A DNA stretch of 64,000 nucleotides. It comes from Arcanobacterium haemolyticum. Lineage in GTDB: Bacteria > Actinomycetota > Actinomycetes > Actinomycetales > Actinomycetaceae. Under the pieces are notes generated by a model that was not told the DNA's origin, did no database searches, and worked only from the letters and a program-made list of their open reading frames with translations. The DNA is taken from the NCBI GenBank assembly GCA_021532125.1, contig JADYUX010000001.1, positions 62,001-126,000 on the forward strand. Reading direction: 5' to 3'. Numbering within the stretch: the first letter of the stretch is position 1; each line of letters begins with the position of its first letter. Made by a program: the position numbers and the translations under genes. Shown here piece by piece: positions 24,479-35,252 of the stretch.

Positions 24479-25525
24479 TCACATGCGAGCGAGGATGAGA
24501 TCCGGTTTCAGTTTCTTTCCACGCCGAGAGACAAGAGCAACGACAGTGCCGCTGCAGAAGGCAGCGGCGACATCTCCTTCACCGCTCCAGGGCCTCATCG
24601 CAATAAACTGGCCGTGCTGCAACGCACCGGCCTCCTCCGACGTAATCTCAACGGACGGCATGACCGACGCACACACCTCACTCATCGACAGGTGTGGTAC
24701 AACTCCTCCGTGACGCACAGTATCGGCGAGCTCCCCGATCGTCGTCGCCTCTAATTCTCCCCATGCTCCCACAGCGGTTCGGCGCAATGCCGTCAGGTGC
24801 GCCCCTGTACCGAGGCGGTTCCCAAGATCCCTTGCGAGAGCGCGAATATAGGTGCCCGCCGAGCAGGTGACAAGAACGTCGAGGTCGCAGACTGTGAGCG
24901 ACGTGCAGCTTTCGTCGCCCTCACGGCACACAAGCTCACGATCCACGTCCACGAATCTCGGTCCGGAACGTATGCAGAAGCTGTCGATGCGCACAGGGCG
25001 TGCCTCAAGCTCAACCTTCGTACCTTCTCGCACAAGTTCGTACGAGCGTTTCCCGTCAATCTTAATGGCGGAAACCGAACTAGGTACTTGCAGGATATCT
25101 CCGCGAAGCTGAGACATCGCTTCTTCTAGTGTTGTGGCTAGTTCCGTCGTATCACGAGGCAGGGTTGCGGCACCTCTCGCGGCGGTCACGGCACCTTCGG
25201 CATCCTCGGTGCTCGTTTCAACTCCCAGGCGGATCGTTGCCGTATACGTTTTCGTCGTTCCAGTGATGTACTGGAGCAGCTTCGTAGCACGCCCAACACC
25301 CACGCACAGCACTCCCGTTGCCATAGGATCAAGCGTGCCGGCGTGCCCAACTTTCCTCGTTCCCGCCAAGCGGCGCATCGCACCGACGATGTCATGGCTT
25401 GTCACGCCTTTGTTCTTGTCAATAACGACGAGGCCGTCCCACTCCCCCGGTTCTTCCGGCCGCGGAAGTTCACCCCACGGCATGAGGGGACGAGGCCCGC
25501 GCTCACGGTGTGCCTTCTTCGCCAC
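24479..25525 (-). CDS. truB: tRNA pseudouridine(55) synthase
   Basis: TruB makes the universal pseudouridine 55 in the T loop of tRNAs. Motif I GLVVIDKNKGVTSHD and the catalytic segment KVGHAGTLDPMATGVLCVGVG, with the key Asp in TLDP, are intact. CSAGTYIRALARDLG marks the later core. The start is the GTG at 25525, preceded by AAGGAG eight bases upstream. It follows rbfA, with a terminator-like hairpin between them. The 348-residue length includes a C-terminal PUA-like tail. Confidence 0.93.
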   Translation of the reverse strand: MAKKAHRERGPRPLMPWGELPRPEEPGEWDGLVVIDKNKGVTSHDIVGAMRRLAGTRKVGHAGTLDPMATGVLCVGVGRATKLLQYITGTTKTYTATIRLGVETSTEDAEGAVTAARGAATLPRDTTELATTLEEAMSQLRGDILQVPSSVSAIKIDGKRSYELVREGTKVELEARPVRIDSFCIRSGPRFVDVDRELVCREGDESCTSLTVCDLDVLVTCSAGTYIRALARDLGNRLGTGAHLTALRRTAVGAWGELEATTIGELADTVRHGGVVPHLSMSEVCASVMPSVEITSEEAGALQHGQFIAMRPWSGEGDVAAAFCSGTVVALVSRRGKKLKPDLILARM

Positions 25526-25564
25526 CTATCCACTCCTTCTCGGATTGGCACGACAATAACGAAA

Positions 25565-25595
25565 CGACGACGAACGCGCTACACGTTCGTCGTCG
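25565..25595 (-). terminator. Hairpin between rbfA and truB
   Basis: A perfect 12-bp stem pairs CGACGACGAACG (25565-25576) with CGTTCGTCGTCG (25584-25595) around a 7-nt loop, followed on the minus strand by TTTCG. It lies 25 bp past the rbfA stop and uses the ACGACGAA-type stem that recurs in this window. Confidence 0.65.
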
Positions 25596-25619
25596 CCCAC
25601 AATCACGAAGAACGACGAA

Positions 25620-26096
25620 TCATTCCGCCGCTAGATCTTCGGTTTCCTCGGGAAGATCGGCAGGGTCTTCGGCCTCCCCTTCCTCCGATGACTTGTACGG
25701 GTCAGCTTCGCCTGCCGGCTGCGCACCTTCAGCTGCCTTGGCGATTTGCTCATCACGGAAGCGGGCCGCGGTAAGAGCATCCTCAAATGATCGTGCGGTT
25801 TCCGGCAAGGCGTCTGGAACGAACTCAAGGCTCGGCGTCAATCGCAAACCGAGGGCCTGGCCAACCTGGGACCGGATGAGGCCCTTCGCAGCGTTCAAGC
25901 CCTTTCCCGCCGTGCGGATAGCGCCCTCACCGCCGTAAACCGTGTAGAAAACTGTTGCGTGCTGAAGATCGCCCGTTACTCGCACGTCGGTGATCGTCAC
26001 GAAGTCGAGACGAGGATCTTTCAATCGCGTTGTAACAAGTGAAGCGACGACCTCATGGATGCGCTCGGCAACACGAGTTGCGCGTGGATTAGCCAT
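25620..26096 (-). CDS. rbfA: Ribosome-binding factor A
   Basis: RbfA is a late 30S assembly factor with a KH-like fold. Residues 1-115 match the family (RATRVAERIHEVVASLVTTRLKDPRL, VTITDVRVTGDLQHATVFYTV, LRLTPSLEFVPD). About 40 acidic and Ala-rich residues extend the C terminus, a common actinobacterial feature. AAAGG precedes the ATG at 26096. It lies 114 bp downstream of infB. Confidence 0.93.
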   Translation of the reverse strand: MANPRATRVAERIHEVVASLVTTRLKDPRLDFVTITDVRVTGDLQHATVFYTVYGGEGAIRTAGKGLNAAKGLIRSQVGQALGLRLTPSLEFVPDALPETARSFEDALTAARFRDEQIAKAAEGAQPAGEADPYKSSEEGEAEDPADLPEETEDLAAE

Positions 26097-26210
26097 GGTG
26101 GAGCCTTTCTCTTACATGTTCAGGGCGAATAGGGATATGCCATTCACCCCCATGCTACTAGGACACAAGTGGCGGGCCACTCCCGCGGCCCGCCACTGAG
26201 GATCTCGCGA

Positions 26211-29102
26211 TTAGTCGCGCGGCTTCTCCTGCATCTCGAAGGTTTCGATAATGTCGCCTTCCTGAATGTCCTTGTGGCCGAGCGTGATACCGCACTCGTA
26301 GCCTTCACGGACTTCGGTGACATCGTCCTTCTCGCGGCGGAGCGAAACGATCTCAAGGTCGGGAGCAACCACCACACCGTCGCGCACCAAGCGGGCCTTC
26401 GTGCCGCGCTTGATCGTGCCAGTGCGGACGATCGAACCAGCAATATTTCCGAACTTTCCAGAGCGGAATACCTGGCGGATCTCGGCGCTGCCAAGCTGGA
26501 CCTCTTCGTAGATCGGCTTGAGCATACCCTTGAGAGCGGCCTCGACATCCTCGATCGCCTTGTAGATGACCGAGTAGAACTTCATCTCGACGCCTTCGCG
26601 ATCGGCCATGTCTGCCACGCGCTCTGCTGGACGGACATTGAAGCCGATGATGACGGCGTTATCGACAGTCGCAAGGTTGACATCGTTCTGCGTAATTGCA
26701 CCCACACCGCGGTGGATGATCTGGAGCTGAACTTCGTCGCCAACTTCGATTTCGAGAAGCGAGGATTCGAGAGCCTCAACCGAACCAGAAGCGTCACCCT
26801 TGAGGATGAGGTTAAGGGTCTGGATCGAGCCTTCCTTGAGGGCGTCGTTGAGGTTTTCGAGCGAGACACGCTTGCGGCGCTTAGCCAAGTTGGCTGCACG
26901 CTTAGCTGCCTCACGCTTATCAGCGATCTGGCGTGCGGTGCGATCGTCGTCAGCAACGAGGAAGGCATCGCCAGCCGACGGCACCGAGGACAGACCAAGG
27001 ATCTGCACCGGGCGCGACGGGCCGGCTTCCTCAACAGAGCGCCCATCCTCGTCGAACATGGCACGCACACGGCCGTGAGCCGTGCCGACGACGAGTGGAT
27101 CACCGACGCGCAGCGTTCCGGTCTGGACGAGAGCAGTGACAACTGCACCTCGGCCCTGATCGAGCTTGGCTTCGATAGCCACACCACGAGCCGAACGATC
27201 CGGGTTAGCCTTTGGCTCAACCTCAGCGTCCGACACATAGAGGATCGCTTCAAGCAGATCGTCGATGTGGAGGCGCTTCTTCGCCGAGATGTCGACGAAC
27301 ATCGTGTCGCCGCCATACTCTTCGGCGACGATACCGTACTCCGTGAGCTGCGAACGAACCTTCTGAGGGTTAGCACCCTCGACGTCGATCTTGTTCACTG
27401 CGACGATCATCTTCACGCCTGCAGATTGAGCGTGGTTAATTGCCTCAACGGTTTGGGGCATGACGCCGTCATCTGCTGCGACGACGAGTACCGCGATATC
27501 CGTGACATCGGCACCTCGCGCACGCATCTGCGTGAAGGCCTCGTGGCCTGGGGTGTCGATGAAGGTGATCGCACGATCTTCGCCTTCGTATTCAATGTGT
27601 ACCTGGTATGCACCGATGTGCTGGGTAATGCCACCGTGCTCGGTATCGATGACGTGAGCGTGACGAATCGCGTCAAGGAGCTTCGTCTTACCGTGATCGA
27701 CGTGACCCATCACCGTGACGACCGGCGGACGAGGAAGCAGATCTTCCTCGCTCTCCTCGGCATCCTCAGCATCCAGATCGATATCGAACTGTTCGAGGAT
27801 TTCACGATCCTCGTCTTCTGGGGACAAGATCTGGACGTTGTAGCCCAGTTCCGCACCGAGAAGGGTGAACGTATCCTCGTCCAGCGACTGGTTTACCGTA
27901 GCCATCTCGCCCATACGGAAAAGAACCGTAATAAGAGCCGCAGGATTTGCGCCAATACGCTCAGCGAAATCAGCGAGGGATGCACCAGCACGAATACGGA
28001 CAACCGTTGAGCCGTCGCCGCGAGGTACTTCGACACCCGCGATCATCGGCGACGACTGGCTCTCCCATTCTTCCCGCTTCGTGCGACGCGACTTTCGGCC
28101 ACGCGACGGGCGGCCACCTTGACGGCCGAATGCACCTGCGGTTGAGCCGCCACGCGACTTGCCACCCGAACGGGTGAAACCGGGACCACCGCTACGCCCC
28201 GGAGCGCCAGCACCGCCACCAGGACGGCCACCGCCGCCGCCACGGCCACGACCACCGGAACGACCGCCACCAGAGGTGGGCCGTGCTTCCTGGTGGCTCG
28301 GCATCATGGACGGGTTCGGGCGCGGAGCACCCGGACGTGGGCGCGGGCCACCCTGCGGGCGAGGCGCTCCGTTACCGCCTTGCGAGCGGGACGAGTTTCC
28401 ACCTTGGCCACCCTGCGGACGGGGCATGCCCTGCGAGTTCGCGAATGGGTTGTTGCCTGGGCGCGGAGCACCCGGACGCGGACCACCCTGCGGGCGAGGC
28501 ATGCCCTGCGACGTGGCGAAAGGATTGTTGCCTGGGCGCGGAGCACCCGGACGCGGAGCCCCAGGACGAGGCGACTGCCCCTGTCGCGAACCGCGCCCCT
28601 CACGGTTATCCCGCTTCGGCGGACGCGGGCCGGGGACAGCCGGGCGCGGCTGACGCGGGCCAGGCGTGGGAGCCTGTTCCTTCGCAGGAGCCTTCTTGTC
28701 GTCAGCCTTCTTGTCGTCGCCAGCTTTCGCTGTGGTTTCGCTCTGCGCAGGCTGCGGTGCAGGCTTAGGCCCTGGCTTTGCTGCAGCCGGGCGCGGCGCA
28801 CTCTCGGCCGGCTTGTCCGACTTCGCTGCGGCTTCTGGCTTGGACGTTTCTTGTGCCGTCGAATCAGAAGGCGCTGCCTTCTTCTCGCCAGCCTTGGACT
28901 TTCCGGCGGCTGGAGCGGACTTCTTCTTGTCCACCACTTCGGGGTGGGCTTGTACGTACTCGTGTGCCTTTCGCACAACAGGAGCCTCAATCGTTGATGA
29001 GGCAGACTTAACGAACTCGCCACTCTCCTTGAGCACTTCGAGCAGTTTCTTGCTCGTCATGCCTAGTTCTTTGGCTAGTTCATGGACGCGGACTTTGGCC
29101 AC
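26211..29102 (-). CDS. infB: Translation initiation factor IF-2
   Basis: IF-2 is the GTPase that places initiator tRNA on the ribosome. It has an IF2_N motif ([21 protein letters not shown]), a long Ala/Lys then Pro/Gly/Arg-rich linker (about 60-340), a G domain with [20 protein letters not shown] and NKID, then the C-terminal beta-barrel domains. The linker contains two near-identical units of about 25 residues around [14 protein letters not shown]. The start is a GTG at 29102 with AAAGGAGA five bases before it. 963 residues is normal for actinobacteria. Confidence 0.96.
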   Translation of the reverse strand: MAKVRVHELAKELGMTSKKLLEVLKESGEFVKSASSTIEAPVVRKAHEYVQAHPEVVDKKKSAPAAGKSKAGEKKAAPSDSTAQETSKPEAAAKSDKPAESAPRPAAAKPGPKPAPQPAQSETTAKAGDDKKADDKKAPAKEQAPTPGPRQPRPAVPGPRPPKRDNREGRGSRQGQSPRPGAPRPGAPRPGNNPFATSQGMPRPQGGPRPGAPRPGNNPFANSQGMPRPQGGQGGNSSRSQGGNGAPRPQGGPRPRPGAPRPNPSMMPSHQEARPTSGGGRSGGRGRGGGGGRPGGGAGAPGRSGGPGFTRSGGKSRGGSTAGAFGRQGGRPSRGRKSRRTKREEWESQSSPMIAGVEVPRGDGSTVVRIRAGASLADFAERIGANPAALITVLFRMGEMATVNQSLDEDTFTLLGAELGYNVQILSPEDEDREILEQFDIDLDAEDAEESEEDLLPRPPVVTVMGHVDHGKTKLLDAIRHAHVIDTEHGGITQHIGAYQVHIEYEGEDRAITFIDTPGHEAFTQMRARGADVTDIAVLVVAADDGVMPQTVEAINHAQSAGVKMIVAVNKIDVEGANPQKVRSQLTEYGIVAEEYGGDTMFVDISAKKRLHIDDLLEAILYVSDAEVEPKANPDRSARGVAIEAKLDQGRGAVVTALVQTGTLRVGDPLVVGTAHGRVRAMFDEDGRSVEEAGPSRPVQILGLSSVPSAGDAFLVADDDRTARQIADKREAAKRAANLAKRRKRVSLENLNDALKEGSIQTLNLILKGDASGSVEALESSLLEIEVGDEVQLQIIHRGVGAITQNDVNLATVDNAVIIGFNVRPAERVADMADREGVEMKFYSVIYKAIEDVEAALKGMLKPIYEEVQLGSAEIRQVFRSGKFGNIAGSIVRTGTIKRGTKARLVRDGVVVAPDLEIVSLRREKDDVTEVREGYECGITLGHKDIQEGDIIETFEMQEKPRD

Positions 29103-29208
29103 AGTTCTCCTTTGTAAGGGGTCTGCGCCACGCGCCGACCCTTATTGCTGGCAGCTCATCGCTGGGTACTCATTTGGTGCCCATCGGGTTCCTACCCGCT
29201 TTCTTTTC

Positions 29209-29487
29209 TCACGTGATCCGGTTATCGGATACTAGTTGTTCCAACATGAGGCGAACGGAGCTTTCTTCTGCGTTAACACCCAATGCGCGTTGAATCGCTC
29301 TACTCCGTATCGCCTTGTAGAGGCAAACCTGGTCAGGGTGAATCCAGGCTCCCCGGCCCGGCAGTACCGCTCGGAGATCAGGCACGAGAGCCGAATCTTT
29401 CACCGCGATACGCACGAGTTCAGTTCGAGCGTCTCTTCGGCGACATCCCACACAAGTACGCGGGTTTGTTGCCAATGTTGTTCCCAT
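29209..29487 (-). CDS. rnpM: YlxR/RnpM family RNA-binding protein
   Basis: A 92-residue DUF448 protein. The family core RTCVGCRRRDARTELVRIAV and the later GRGAWIHPDQVCLYKAI are present. The B. subtilis homologue RnpM binds RNase P RNA (established), so an RNA-related role is likely. It lies between nusA and infB as usual, but 259 bp separate it from nusA rather than the usual few. The start ATG at 29487 lacks an obvious ribosome binding site. Confidence 0.88.
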   Translation of the reverse strand: MGTTLATNPRTCVGCRRRDARTELVRIAVKDSALVPDLRAVLPGRGAWIHPDQVCLYKAIRSRAIQRALGVNAEESSVRLMLEQLVSDNRIT

Positions 29488-29746
29488 CTGTCAAAGACGC
29501 CCTCAATATCTTAGCGTGTTAGCGTTTTAGCCGCACCACACCTATCGACGTGTACCTGAGACTCCCAACACGCAGCATCGAGGAACAGCCTCTCATTAGC
29601 ACAACGACGAAACTGCGTCTTTTGTTCCAGGTATGCCGCCCTGCCCCGCGTTTGCGTTGCACTGTCAACACTGAGCAACGCGTACTCAACGTTTGTGACG
29701 GAGCACATTCGCGGCGCCCCGCCACAAGCGGCAACTCTGAATTGCT
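29488..29746 (-). other. Unexpected 259-bp gap between nusA and ylxR
   Basis: Relatives have these genes nearly abutting. A 65-codon reading frame (29511-29708, minus) is open here but has no ribosome binding site and no recognised family. A perfect TTGACA lies at 29663-29668 on the minus strand without a convincing -10 box at the right distance. I cannot assign a function. Confidence 0.35.
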
Positions 29747-30754
29747 CTACTCAGGGATAGATTCGAGGCCCGGACTATCTTCAGATTCCTTGCGGATATC
29801 GATCGACCAGCCAGTGAGCTTGGCAGCAAGGCGCACGTTCTGCGCTTCCTTGCCGATCGCAAGCGACGTCTGATCATCCGGCACGATAGCGCGGGCCTGA
29901 CGCTGAGCCTTGTTGAGGATATCAACACGAATTACCTTGGCAGGCGACAGCGACGCCGCAATAAACTGCGCCGGATCGTCGTCGTAATCAACAATGTCGA
30001 TCTTCTCGCCACCGAGCTCCGTTGTCACCGCGCGCACACGCTGGCCGTTGTGGCCGATGCAGGCGCCCTTCGCGTTGACATCAGGCTCAGCAGACCACAC
30101 AGCCATCTTCGTGCGCTGGCCAGCTTCGCGAGCAAGTGCAACGATTTCCACCACGCCCGTTTCGATTTCCGGCACTTCAAGGTGGAAGAGCTGACGGACG
30201 AAATCAGGATGCGTACGCGAGAGACGAACCGAAGCTCCACGCGGCCCAACCGTCACTTCAAGCACGAGTGCGCGGATGTGGTCGCCGTGGCGGAAGTGCT
30301 CCGTGGGAACCTGCTCCTCGCCGCGAAGGATGGCCTCGTGTTCACCAACATCGACCAAGAGATCGCGCGACGAACCTCCCTTGCCCGCATTCTGCTGGAC
30401 GATGCCGGAAACAACCTGCCCCTGCTTGTTCTTAAAGGAGCCGAGCACGCGATCCGCCTCGGCATCACGCAGACGCTGGGCGATAATCGACTTAGCTGTA
30501 GCGGTGGCGATCCGCCCAAAATCTCCTGGCGTATCGTCAAACTCGCCGATCGTCTTGCCCTCGTCGTCCACTTCCGGCGCCCACACCGTGACGCGCCCAG
30601 AGGTACGATCCATCTCCACGCGCGCTCCACGAACTGCGCCTGGAACTCGCTGATAGGCGTACAGGAGTGCGTCTTCAATGGCCTTGACAAGCACATCCAC
30701 GCTAATGCCGAGTTCGCTCTCGACAATGCGCAGCTCATTCATCTGAATATCCAC
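29747..30754 (-). CDS. nusA: Transcription termination/antitermination protein NusA
   Basis: NusA binds RNA polymerase and nascent RNA, modulating pausing, termination and antitermination. The N-terminal domain (NELRIVESELGISVDVLVKAIEDALLYAYQ) is followed by S1 (GQVVSGIVQQ...) and KH domains (RTKMAVWSAEPDVNAKGACIGHNGQRVRA). The 335-residue length is the short actinobacterial form without C-terminal acidic repeats. The start is a GTG at 30754, with AGGAGGG overlapping the rimP stop region, so the two genes are coupled. Confidence 0.95.
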   Translation of the reverse strand: MDIQMNELRIVESELGISVDVLVKAIEDALLYAYQRVPGAVRGARVEMDRTSGRVTVWAPEVDDEGKTIGEFDDTPGDFGRIATATAKSIIAQRLRDAEADRVLGSFKNKQGQVVSGIVQQNAGKGGSSRDLLVDVGEHEAILRGEEQVPTEHFRHGDHIRALVLEVTVGPRGASVRLSRTHPDFVRQLFHLEVPEIETGVVEIVALAREAGQRTKMAVWSAEPDVNAKGACIGHNGQRVRAVTTELGGEKIDIVDYDDDPAQFIAASLSPAKVIRVDILNKAQRQARAIVPDDQTSLAIGKEAQNVRLAAKLTGWSIDIRKESEDSPGLESIPE

Positions 30755-30763
30755 GATGCCCTC

Positions 30764-31318
30764 CTATGCCTCATCTTCCGGATCGGGATGCCCGAACTCG
30801 ATCTGAACGCGAGCACTGGCAATATCGTCCAACGCAATTGTACGGACTCCCTCGCTCTGCGCGACATCTACCGAAATTTCGCTGCTAGCCTTAACCCTCG
30901 CTGTAAATGCAGTGCCATCGGCCATCCGGAAGGCCACGAGACGGCCCTCGGCGCGCGAAAAATGGCGCGGCTGCGTGAGCAGACGCTCCGCCCCTGGGGT
31001 CGAAACCTCGAGGTTGTACGCGCCCTCGACGAGATCAACATCATCGAGAACCTTTGCGAGGGATCGTGAAAGCTCCGTCAATGTGTCGGAATCAACGCCG
31101 CCCGGGCCCGAGGGAAGATCAACAACAACTTTGACAACAACCCCTCCGGAGCGGCGCCCAGCCCTCACTTCCTCAAGGTAGAGGTGGGCTTCGTCAACGA
31201 CTGGGGTGATCGCCTCCGTAATCCGCTTTTGGATCTCGGAGAAATCCTGACGTTGCCGCGACGTTTGGGGCCTATTCGATCGTTTATTCTCTTTGGGGCG
31301 CTGGGAAGTTCGTGCCAT
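30764..31318 (-). CDS. rimP: Ribosome maturation factor RimP
   Basis: RimP assists 30S subunit maturation. After a basic 25-residue N-terminal extension, the family core reads ITPVVDEAHLYLEEVRAGRR, GGVDSDTLTELSRSLAKVLDD and YNLEVSTPGAERLLT. The C-terminal SH3-like domain ends in an acidic tail. It heads the rimP-nusA-ylxR-infB-rbfA run. Length 184 residues. Confidence 0.93.
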   Translation of the reverse strand: MARTSQRPKENKRSNRPQTSRQRQDFSEIQKRITEAITPVVDEAHLYLEEVRAGRRSGGVVVKVVVDLPSGPGGVDSDTLTELSRSLAKVLDDVDLVEGAYNLEVSTPGAERLLTQPRHFSRAEGRLVAFRMADGTAFTARVKASSEISVDVAQSEGVRTIALDDIASARVQIEFGHPDPEDEA

Positions 31319-31454
31319 GGGTATAAGCCTACCCGCTCGTTTCTGCTACGGCTTAGTGCGGTGGCTGCTATATGGGAACATCACAGATATTGGTTAGCGA
31401 CGATGGCATGGGCTTGCGTCATGATCGACGAGCAGCTTGTGGCAGTATTGACCC

Positions 31455-32387
31455 GTGAGCACTTCGGAAGAATATAACGGCTCTGCATTGCGATTTGCCG
31501 GGGCGATTATCCTTGCCATCTCGATCTTTATCGGCGCACTTGCTGTCATGGGAACACATGTAGGAAACGCCGAGGACGAACCCGATGAGATGCCAACCGC
31601 ACAGAGTGTTCGTCAGGACCTCGCCGTAACTGCTACACGTGCTTACAACACGGCAACTGCGCTCGCCCAAACCGAGCCCTCCCAGGCCCTCACCGATGCG
31701 GCAGCTTCCGCTCACGTCATTGTCGACACTCTCGGTGGCGTATGGGTGCCATGGCCGACGCAGGCTCCACGGGATAAAACGAACCCCCCTCTCGCTACTG
31801 AAGCTCCCGCCCAACCTGCCGCACAGGACCTCGTCGATCAATTTGAGTCTCTTGCGGACGAAGCTCTCGCTGGAGTTTCCCTCTCGGAGCAGGAAGATCG
31901 GCGCACCCTTGCCGCGATCTCACTGTATGCTCGCCTGACTGCGCAGAACCTGGCCGCGACCTCCGGCCAGGCGGCTCCTGCCTGCGGCGACGCCTCCCCC
32001 GCGTTAGCCGGACAGGCAAGCGCGAGTGGCACGACTCTAGCTGTGGCCGACGCGGCCCGCCAATGGCTTGAGGCCGACGCCGCGCATATCGCTGCTGGTA
32101 ACCGCGACAACGAACTTGCCCGCATCGAGAGCATTGCACGTTTCGAAGAAGCGATCCTCGCCAACGATATCGACGACACCCGCCCCGCTTTCGCCGCCTA
32201 CCCAGATCTTGCCGAAGGCCAAACGCTCACCGGCGCGGCACTTGATGCCCTCTCTGCGCAGGTATTACAGGCCTCATCCGAGGCGAACGAAGACGAACGC
32301 CGCGCGCTCATCTCATGGACGTGTTCGCTCTATCTCACCGCCGAGGAACGCGCTGGCTTCGAGCTCACCCCAGCTCCGACGAAGTAA
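31455..32387 (+). CDS. Membrane-anchored hypothetical protein
   Basis: A 310-residue protein with one N-terminal membrane segment (FAGAIILAISIFIGALAVMG, about residues 14-33) and an extracytoplasmic Ala-rich, helical body. No catalytic motif is visible. Two cysteines (PACGDAS and WTCSLY) might pair. In related genomes a gene of this type lies between proS and rimP, facing the other way, but I cannot name a family. It starts at a GTG without a clear ribosome binding site. It is divergent from rimP and convergent with proS. Confidence 0.65.
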   Translation: MSTSEEYNGSALRFAGAIILAISIFIGALAVMGTHVGNAEDEPDEMPTAQSVRQDLAVTATRAYNTATALAQTEPSQALTDAAASAHVIVDTLGGVWVPWPTQAPRDKTNPPLATEAPAQPAAQDLVDQFESLADEALAGVSLSEQEDRRTLAAISLYARLTAQNLAATSGQAAPACGDASPALAGQASASGTTLAVADAARQWLEADAAHIAAGNRDNELARIESIARFEEAILANDIDDTRPAFAAYPDLAEGQTLTGAALDALSAQVLQASSEANEDERRALISWTCSLYLTAEERAGFELTPAPTK

Positions 32388-32433
32388 CGACGAACGTATC
32401 GCCTATCCCGTATCGGTCGTATGACCCTAACGA

Positions 32434-32464
32434 AAGTGGGGACCGGCACAGCCGATCCCCACTT
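32434..32464. terminator. Bidirectional terminator between the hypothetical gene and proS
   Basis: AAGTGGGGA-C-CGGC (32434-32447) pairs with GCCG-A-TCCCCACTT (32451-32464), with one mismatch and an ACA loop. It sits between two convergent genes. Confidence 0.75.
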
Positions 32465-32476
32465 CACACGTCGTCC

Positions 32477-34264
32477 TTAGAGGCCAGAAACCTCATGGAA
32501 AGCAGACAGCGCATCCGCGACAGCAACTTCACGTGCTTCACCCGAACGACGATCGCGCACTTCCACGAGGCCGTCTTTCAGCCCACGCCCCACAACGATC
32601 GCATAGGGAACACCGAGGAGCTCGTAATCAGCGAACTTCACCCCCGCTGAAACCTTCCGACGATCGTCGTAAAGCACCTCTGCACCCTCAGCTTCAAGCT
32701 GCTGAGCCAACGAGGCAGCAGTCTCGAATACGGCTTCATCCTTGCCCGTCGCAATAACGTGGACAGTGGCAGGAGCGATATTCGCCGGCCAGATGAGGCC
32801 GCGGTCGTCGTGATTAAGTTCCGCGAGCGAGGCGAGAACGCGCGACACACCCACGCCGTAGGAACCCATCGTCACGACCTGGCTCTTGCCGTTCTGGTCG
32901 AGAACAGTCAAGCCGAGGGACTTAGCGTACTTACGGCCGAGCTGGAAAATGTGTCCAATCTCGATACCGCGTGCAATTTCCAGCGGGCCTGAGCCGTCTG
33001 GGGCCTCGTCGCCTGCACGAACCTCAACGGCTTCGATCGTGCCGTCGGCCTCAAAATCGCGGCCATAGACGAGGTTCATCACGTGCTTATTGAGCTCGTT
33101 CGCTCCTGTGATCCACGCCGAACCGCGAGCAACGTGTGGATCAAGGAGGTAGCGCAGTTCAGGTGCCTCATCTTCGGCGGCGCCAGCGCGGCGCTTCGAC
33201 TGCGGGCCGATGACCTGCGGACCGATGTATCCAGGGACAAGCTCGGGGTAATTCTTGAGATCGTCGGGTGTGGCCATCTCTACTTCGGCTGGAGCAAGAG
33301 CCGCTTCCACACGCTTCATATCGACGTCGCGGTCGCCCGGCACACCGATAACGAGGAGCTCTCGCTCACCTTCCGGATGTGTCGCAACGACGACGACATT
33401 CTTCAGGGTGTCCGATGCCGCCCACGCGCGCTCGCTATTCGGGCGAAGATCGTTAAAGACATCGACTAGCGAATCGATCGTCGGTGCGTCGGGAGTATCA
33501 ACAGCCTCCGGCTCCGGAGTTGCCGAAAAATCAACATCAGCCTGGGGAGGTGTGGTCACAGCCTCAGAGTTGGCCGCGTAGCCACCCGCCGAGCGCACGA
33601 AGGTATCCTCACCGATTTCGCACGGGAAGAGGAACTCCTCAGATCGCGAGCCACCCATCGCCCCGGACATGGCCGAGCAGATGACGTAGGGCAAACCGAG
33701 CCTGGTGAAGATGCGCTCGTAGGCGTCACGCATCGTGTTGTACGACGCATCCAGCCCTTCGTCGTCAATGTCAAAAGAATAGGCATCCTTCATGACGAAT
33801 TCTCGCGTGCGGATGAGCCCAGCGCGCGGGCGTGCTTCGTCGCGGTACTTCGTCTGGATCTGGTACAGCGACAGCGGAAGATCCTTGTACGAGGAGTACA
33901 AATCCTTGACGAGAAGCGTGAACATCTCCTCGTGCGTTGGCGCGAGGAGATAATCGGCGTCTTTACGATCTTTGAGCTTAAAAAGCGTCGGGCCGTATTC
34001 CGTCCAGCGATTCGTCGCCTCATAGGGTTCACGCGGAAGCAAAGCCGGGAAGTGCACTTCCTGCGACCCCGAGCGATCCATCTCCTCACGGATGATCGCC
34101 TCGACCTTACGCAGAACCTTCATACCGAGCGGCAGCCAGGTGTAGACACCCGGGGCCGTGCGGCGGATGTATCCCGCGCGGACAAGAAGCTTATGGCTGG
34201 CCACCTCTGCGTCGGACGGATCCTCACGCAGGGTGCGTACGAAAAGTGATGACATCTTGAGCAC
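32477..34264 (-). CDS. proS: Prolyl-tRNA synthetase
   Basis: A bacterial-type class II prolyl-tRNA synthetase of 595 residues. Motif 2 lies around [21 protein letters not shown] and motif 3 around [16 protein letters not shown]. The insertion (editing, INS) domain lies between, from about residue 225 to 390 ([14 protein letters not shown]..., [10 protein letters not shown]). The C-terminal anticodon-binding domain has [20 protein letters not shown]. It follows the DUF4081-GNAT gene in the dxr-rip1-ispG run. Confidence 0.96.
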   Translation of the reverse strand: MLKMSSLFVRTLREDPSDAEVASHKLLVRAGYIRRTAPGVYTWLPLGMKVLRKVEAIIREEMDRSGSQEVHFPALLPREPYEATNRWTEYGPTLFKLKDRKDADYLLAPTHEEMFTLLVKDLYSSYKDLPLSLYQIQTKYRDEARPRAGLIRTREFVMKDAYSFDIDDEGLDASYNTMRDAYERIFTRLGLPYVICSAMSGAMGGSRSEEFLFPCEIGEDTFVRSAGGYAANSEAVTTPPQADVDFSATPEPEAVDTPDAPTIDSLVDVFNDLRPNSERAWAASDTLKNVVVVATHPEGERELLVIGVPGDRDVDMKRVEAALAPAEVEMATPDDLKNYPELVPGYIGPQVIGPQSKRRAGAAEDEAPELRYLLDPHVARGSAWITGANELNKHVMNLVYGRDFEADGTIEAVEVRAGDEAPDGSGPLEIARGIEIGHIFQLGRKYAKSLGLTVLDQNGKSQVVTMGSYGVGVSRVLASLAELNHDDRGLIWPANIAPATVHVIATGKDEAVFETAASLAQQLEAEGAEVLYDDRRKVSAGVKFADYELLGVPYAIVVGRGLKDGLVEVRDRRSGEAREVAVADALSAFHEVSGL

Positions 34265-34386
34265 GGATCAAGTGTACTAGCCAAAAGTGGGGCCGTCCGC
34301 ACGAGGCAACTGCTCACCACAAGCAGCGCGCGGCACATCACACGTCCCCACGCTCAGAACCTTGCGTTGACGCGCAGGTCGGAGCA

Positions 34387-35238
34387 CTAGAGCAAGACTG
34401 TCGCCCATTCGCCAACGACACGGAAACCAACTTTTTGATACGCCGCGACAGCCCCAGCGTTGTAGTCGTTGACATACAGTGAAACAGTCGGGGCTATCTG
34501 AGCACGAACGAGTTCAACAACAGCCGCCATTCCCGCCGTAGCAATTCCCCTCCCACGCCGGTCTGGGGCTGTCCACACGCCTTGGATCTGAGCTACTCCC
34601 CCACCGAGAGCACCAACATCGGCCTTAAAAACCACTCGAGAATCGTGTCCGTGACCTTCCATCTTCACGAAGGTAAAACCGGCACGAATAAGCCCTTCAG
34701 CACGGCGGCGATACGAACCTCCAAATACTGTCGGATCGTATCCCACTTCCTCGGTAAACATAGCGACTGACGCCGGGAAAACTCTCTCGATCTCACTAAT
34801 GAGAGCCGGGCGAACCTCAGGGTCAGGCTGGACGAGAACCTCGTCGCCCATCACCATCGAATACTGCCGCGGGCGCACCTCCCGGGGGAAACCCCACTGC
34901 CCCTCCATGCGTTCCCACAGGCCAAGAACTTGATCGGCAGGGCCTACAAGCGAGGAACACGCCCGGGGCGAGCGGGAAAACTCGTCGGCAAGGAGATCGA
35001 GACCCGACTCAGAGAAACCAAGGGGAATGACATTCCCGGAATCCCAGACGAACGACCGAATGTTACGTTCCTCGTCGAATAATCCCATCGCGCGGAGATT
35101 GCCCATACGCGAGTTATCAAGATTGGCGCGCGCGAGCACCGAGTCCACGGGATCTCTCTCAAGAAACTCCAGTGCTTTTGCACGGTCAATCGCGTAGAGC
35201 CGGCGCAGTTGCTCGGCGCCTCGTCCGAGCCACCGCAT
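34387..35238 (-). CDS. DUF4081 domain GNAT family N-acetyltransferase
   Basis: A 283-residue protein with an N-terminal DUF4081 region (residues about 10-130, RDPVDSVLARANLDNSRMGN) and a C-terminal GNAT domain with the acetyl-CoA loop GVWTAPDRRGRGIATAGMAAV and VNDYNAGAVAAYQKVGFRVVG. The M. tuberculosis homologue Rv2867c lies beside ispG in the same order (established synteny). The substrate is unknown. The ispG stop and this start are 14 bp apart, so they are likely cotranscribed. Confidence 0.88.
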   Translation of the reverse strand: MRWLGRGAEQLRRLYAIDRAKALEFLERDPVDSVLARANLDNSRMGNLRAMGLFDEERNIRSFVWDSGNVIPLGFSESGLDLLADEFSRSPRACSSLVGPADQVLGLWERMEGQWGFPREVRPRQYSMVMGDEVLVQPDPEVRPALISEIERVFPASVAMFTEEVGYDPTVFGGSYRRRAEGLIRAGFTFVKMEGHGHDSRVVFKADVGALGGGVAQIQGVWTAPDRRGRGIATAGMAAVVELVRAQIAPTVSLYVNDYNAGAVAAYQKVGFRVVGEWATVLL

Positions 35239-35252
35239 AGTCGTTACCCACC

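Noticed and set aside
26169-28010. 613-codon open frame on the plus strand opposite infB
   Set aside because: It is antisense to a well-conserved IF-2 gene and arises from its codon bias; no motif, start signal or family is visible.
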